DNA of 40,647 nucleotides from NCBI GenBank assembly GCA_905182715.1, contig CAJJCP010000019.1, forward strand, positions 1-40,647. The letters run 5' to 3'. The translations under genes were made by a program, and so were the position numbers. The stretch is from an uncultured Candidatus Poseidoniales archaeon (GTDB lineage Archaea; Thermoplasmatota; Poseidoniia; Poseidoniales; Poseidoniaceae). The notes under the pieces are model-generated. The model was not told where the DNA came from. It made no database searches and was given only the letters and a program-made list of their open reading frames with translations. The stretch's first letter is position 1, and every line of letters starts with the position of its first letter. Of this stretch, positions 35,954 through 40,647 are shown in pieces.

Positions 35954-38900
35954 TCAAACATTATCCCAATCCAAGTCTACACCTGTGACGGGTTTCGATT
36001 CAGTTGGTGTTTCTTCTAAAGACACGGCTTCTGATTGCTCAAGGATTTCATCTTCAGCAAGTACTTCTTCTGCACCATCGACAACGCCACCTTCAAGGTT
36101 GACCAATGTCTTTTCAGTTGATGGTTTCGAAGAGAATCCACCGAAAGAATCCCATGTATCGATCATGGCAAGTTCAGCCTTTCTTTGACGTCGTAATGCA
36201 ACCATAGCAACAAGTACGAGGATGCTGACAAATCCAGCACCTGCAAGAACAAACATCATCACTCGACTGTCCCCCTCAGATTCTTCGACATAGAGCGTAA
36301 TACTGAGGATGTCGACCATTGGATTATCACCCGTTCCATCAGTCGCAATGACCTTCAAATTGGGCCTGCCTGCTGCTTCAGGGTTCATTTCAACTTCACC
36401 TTCCCAGTAGCCATCACCGTCTTCATCAGTGAGATTAAACGCCCAATTTTGAACATTGAAAACGACCGTTGCTCGAACACTTTCCGTTGTCCCATCAGGG
36501 TCACTCATTTGAACTCGAACGGTGAAAGTGTTCTTCTCTTGTGCGATGAGCGTGTCGGGCATGAAGGTGAGATTGGAAAGCTTCGGCAAGACTCGATTGG
36601 ACTGTCACATTGGTATGGACTTCATCGTCACATGCCCCTCGGCTGTCTTCAACATATAAGGAGAGATGATGCTGGCCAGGTGGTAATTGAATCGAATCAC
36701 TGCTCAAAGTTGAGATCACTTCGTAATTTCCGGTCACCAACCATCTTCGCCATTCACGCGTTTGCATATCACCATCAGCATCCGAGGATTGTTCTTCCAA
36801 GATGATCGATTCGCCCGGTGTAATGGAGATCAAGTTTTGAGGTTGAAGTAAAACAGCAACAGGATCTGATTGACCAATAGTGAGCGTAATGAATGAAATT
36901 TGTTCTTTGCCAGTTTCATCGGTCAGCGTGATTTTGATGGTGTGTTCTCCCGCAGGAAGTGCAGAGGAATGCAGTTGTGAAGTCGTCACGTCATTCAGCA
37001 AGGGCTCATCCAACAAATCACTTCGAATGGTCATGGTGAAATTGTCACCATCATAATCTACAGATTGACGAGCATCCCATTGAATGAGTGAACTGGATGA
37101 AAATGCTGCTCCATCAAGAGGAGGAGGAGGTCTAATTGAGGTGCTGAAGGAAGAACTTCAATTGTCTGAGATACAGTAACTGGTTCGTGAATGCCATCAT
37201 CAAGACTCAAGGTAATGGTGTGCGTACCAGCACTCAGTCGTCCATCATAAATCAGCCAATCTTCTCCTTCAGGCGTCAATCGGCCGTCCAAATCACTGCT
37301 CCAAACAATGACCAGATATTCTGAGCCGCTGAAGGGTTCTGCCTCAGCACAATGCCAATCGCCTACAGGAGGGAAGGTTGAGCACGCAGCATCGTAATCT
37401 CCTGAACCGTTTGCAGAGAACCAGATGAGTTCCGCAGAAGTATATGTTTGAGTTGAGGTGGGTGTTTCAATCACTGCTTGAGGGAGTGAGTTTTCAACAT
37501 CGACAAGCATCGAAGTCACACGCGTTGCATTGATGTGTTCGGGGCGATTGTCAACAACTCTCATCTCAATAGAATGTACCCCACGAGAGAGATGACCTGT
37601 CCAAACTTTACCTGCCTCGGTATTATTCCATGACAGTTGCCCGTCAAGGCTCGACCAGTATTCGATTTCGAGGGTGTCACCTTCTGGGTCGATGGTAGCA
37701 GTACCATCGAGTGTGACTTCATCTTCACTGGCATTTCCAAGACGAGTTAATGTGAACTCAGGTTCTGGAACTTCATTGTACAATTCTACTGGAATAATAT
37801 ACTCAGATGGAGGGGTGTTAATACCATCATAGGCGTAGATTTCCAAGTTAAAAGTTGAAGGAACTGTTTCAGCCATTGAAAGGTTTATCCAAACCTCTGT
37901 AGGACAACCGCTTTGTTGGCCTACGCCATCATTTTGATACGAACGCTCAATCCAACAAATCAGCGAATCGCCTTCAGGGTCAAAAGTTCCTGAAAGGTTG
38001 AATCGAACATGTTGGGTTCGGGGAATGATAAGTTCGGACCATGACGTCATTGCAGGTGTGACATCGAAGACAATTGTAGGCGCTTGATTGACAAGTTCGA
38101 TTGTTCGGCTTTCAGAAACACAGTGGCCAGCGTCATCGCAGACTTCCAAAGTGATGACATGTATACCATCGGATAATTGACATCCCATATTCAGATAATT
38201 TGTATTGACTATGAATGGAACCCCATTGGTCATATCTTGTTGAGTAATCCCCTGCCCGTTGCCCACCCCCTGCCCGGTACATGACGCCACAATATCCCCA
38301 TCGAGGTCACTGGTCCATGTGAACGTGAGTTCATCATCATCAAGGTCCCAAGAATCGGAGGCATTGAATTCTACAGGCCCTTGCGAAATGAACACGCCGA
38401 GATCAACAGGTGTCGCCCACATCAAAAACGGTGCTTGGTTTTCAAGTGGGAGAACACAGTTGACAAAACGGTCTTGGTCAATGGTTACGGTTGTTGAGTT
38501 CGAAACGCTGTCATACCCACATGAAATGGTTGCCACTGTGTGACTTGAAGAACCAGTATTTGTCCATCGTTGTCCGATGAAATTTGGCAGTGAAAGATAG
38601 CCCAAGGTGTTGGTTAAATCTTGCATTACCGGTTCAAATTGTGAGAAAGAAACATCAACATTTGCCTGAGGAATACCATTGGTATTGTTGTTCACCACCC
38701 AGACGGTGATGTCATATGCAACATCGACAGTTGCGCCAGAAGCAATGGTTGGGTACGATTGATTCAAATCGACATTGACGGGTTGGTGTAGGTGTAAATC
38801 CGAATTCGAATCGAGTTGTAAGACCGTTGAAGTCAATGCCAAATCGCTAAGTGCAGACCAATTCACTTGACTGTTGATGAGTTGGATTGTACCGCTACAT

Positions 38901-40647
38901 GATGATGAAACTGTGTTGCCTGAGCCTGAAAGATCGAGATGATTGGTCAGTGTAACACAACCTGTGCCACTAAAGTTACTGTCGCTGATTTCAGAAGGAT
39001 AGTCGTTATGGTTTTGTCCATCCCATTCAATTCCAGAATGGTTACCGGACATAGTAAGCGAATGAATTCGAGCTGCTGCTTGATTGATTTTTACGGCAGG
39101 GGTGCCTGATGCACCGCTTCGTTCAGTATCAATATCAAGACCATCGACATTGATGACACCACCTTGTTGACCGAGTGTGAGTCCCGAATTATCGACATCG
39201 AATGGAGCATGGTTGGGGTCGTTCTCGGCCAAGACAATATCGCTGAGCCACAAATCGGCCGAATCTCGAATTAGGATTCCTGAACCTGCAGAATTGCTTA
39301 CGGTACAGGTGAAACATTCGACATCGAGTTGTGGGTGCGTTACCGTCTTTGAACGATCAAAGAACATACCTGCTTTTTCTTCATCAGTGGTTCCGCCAAA
39401 GCCGTTGTACTGTACGGTGAAGTTGGTGAGTTGTGTGTCGATATTATCGAGCATGTGAAGTCCTGAAAGACTGTTATTTTCAAGGACTGAACCTTCAATC
39501 TGAACGGATGAATAATCCAAAAACATTCCATTTTCAGAATTGTTGTGCAGATACAGGTCGCTTCCTTGCCATTCTGCCTTGTACGAATGAATTCCATGAC
39601 CTACAGAACCTGAAATTTCAAGTCCATCAAAGACTGGAGCTGATGTGAAAATCCATGTAATGGCGAGACCTGCTTTGTGTGGGCCTTGGCCTGGGTCACC
39701 GGAATCTCGAATCGTTAGATTTCGAAATGTTGTGGAGGAATCTGCATAATACAATCGAACACCAGTTGAAGTCGAATTATCTACGAGAGTGTTCTCAAAC
39801 CAAGCGCCGGTTGAATTGACGTCGATGGCTGCAAAAGCAATGTTCGGGGTTTTCGCACCCTCTCCACCGGTGCCTCGAACGGTTAAATTCGTGAAGTCAG
39901 CGGTTTCATAATTGGTATAATTCGAATGATTTTCTTTATCGACATATACGCCTCTATACATTGAATTTGTCACGGTACAATCCCTGAATACCGCACGCGT
40001 ATATCCGCTGTCATCGATGTGTCGTACAACAATGCCATGGTCTGAACGATCAACGGTCAAATTCAACAATAAGGGTTGACTGTCTTCAACCCAGACTCCG
40101 GCTGAAATTGCCCAACTTGAGCCACTGATATTACTCATGACAAGGTTTCGTAAAACGCCACCCGAACCTCCCCAGATGTTGATTGCTCGAGTGAGGTGGT
40201 CGGTAAAAACCGCACCGTCGACAAGCGGAGTTGAGCCGGAACCAATTGATAATCCAAGACCGTAACGCCAATCGCCTTGGAAAGGAAGGACACGACCTGC
40301 TTGATTGATGACAAGGTCGTAAATGAGAGGTGATGAAGAACTAAACATATCGATTCCAACTCGGTCAGGATTGAGGATCGTGAGATTGTGAATAACTGGA
40401 TTGGCACCATACATCGTCACTCCATAGATTGAATCTTCAATTGAAAGATTGTTGAGGATTGAACCACGGTTGTTTGAACTGCTGTTGAATTGTATTCCGT
40501 CATGGTCAGAACCTGTCGAGGAAGTCAACGTAACTGGGCAAGTAATTGTTCCCTTCAATCGTGAGTCGTCCTTCGATATAAATCCGGGCACCCGAGCCCA
40601 TTTCGATATTCGTACAGGGGGAAATAATGAGTTCATCAAAGACTGAA
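35954..40647 (-). CDS. Giant surface protein: right-handed beta-helix, Ig/PKD-like domains, TM helix, acidic tail (5' partial, frame broken about three times)
   Basis: At least 1,560 residues are visible and the start lies beyond the window. The first bases read LIISPCTNIEMGSGARIYIE in one frame. A +1 step near 40540 leads into a parallel beta-helix of about 600 residues (IHNLTILNPDRVGIDMFS, TFRNLTIRDSGDPGQG, VLENNSLSGLHMLDN). Several Ig/PKD-like domains follow, with motifs such as SWDLDDDELTFTWTSDLDGD and GTFDPEGDSLICW. A step near 37130 (-1) and another near 36575 (+1) lead to a last domain. A membrane helix (FVLAGAGFVSILVLVAMVAL) is followed by RRQRKAEL and an acidic tail. Beta-helices of this type bind or cut polysaccharides; no catalytic site is recognised. 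Adhesion or glycan binding is likely. Confidence 0.78.

Overview
The window looks like a fragment of a marine planktonic archaeon, most likely a member of the Marine Group II/III Euryarchaeota (Poseidoniia and relatives). This is inferred from gene content and was not confirmed by any search. The supporting signs are an archaeal/bacterial RqcH-type NFACT protein, a tRNA-Phe without an encoded CCA, very few Shine-Dalgarno sites, and a PGF-CTERM-like tail on the first protein. There are also many large, acidic surface proteins built from EF-hand, thrombospondin-type-3-like, FG-GAP and beta-helix repeats. Genes are tightly packed, with several convergent pairs whose stops touch or overlap. No CRISPR array, insertion sequence or integrase was seen.

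Region 1 (1-19.8 kb) is mostly core metabolism and RNA/protein maintenance. In order it holds: the end of an EF-hand surface protein; a small membrane protein; a Nudix-metallo-beta-lactamase fusion; a quinone-oxidoreductase-like MDR enzyme; RqcH; a DEAD-box helicase with a long RGG/GGY tail; a thiolase; RNase PH; tRNA-Phe(GAA); a 707-aa membrane protein; MogA; dihydroorotase; a 95-aa membrane protein; an M32 carboxypeptidase; an M29-type aminopeptidase; and a protein with PEP repeats, an EF-hand pair, QGWNQ repeats and a C-terminal zinc ribbon.

Region 2 (19.9-40.6 kb) is almost all cell-surface biology. It contains a roughly 2,150-residue protein: signal peptide, integrin-alpha-like FG-GAP propeller, Ca-binding stalk, membrane helix, and an acidic Gly-Pro-Ser tail. 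It also contains a three-gene overlapping operon (TSP3 protein, beta-sandwich membrane protein, DUF4105 protein), an anchored Asp-box propeller, a divergent GT4/GT2 glycosyltransferase pair, and a giant beta-helix plus Ig/PKD-like protein that runs off the end of the window. Thiamine pyrophosphokinase sits among them. The glycosyltransferases and DUF4105 protein could modify or process the surface proteins, but that is inference from proximity.

A global caveat: seven genes are each split into two to six reading frames by single-base steps at about 20 places. Homology or composition continues smoothly across each step, both +1 and -1 steps occur, and other genes are clean. The simplest reading is uncorrected indels in the assembly rather than pseudogenes. 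I annotate these as whole genes and give the break positions.
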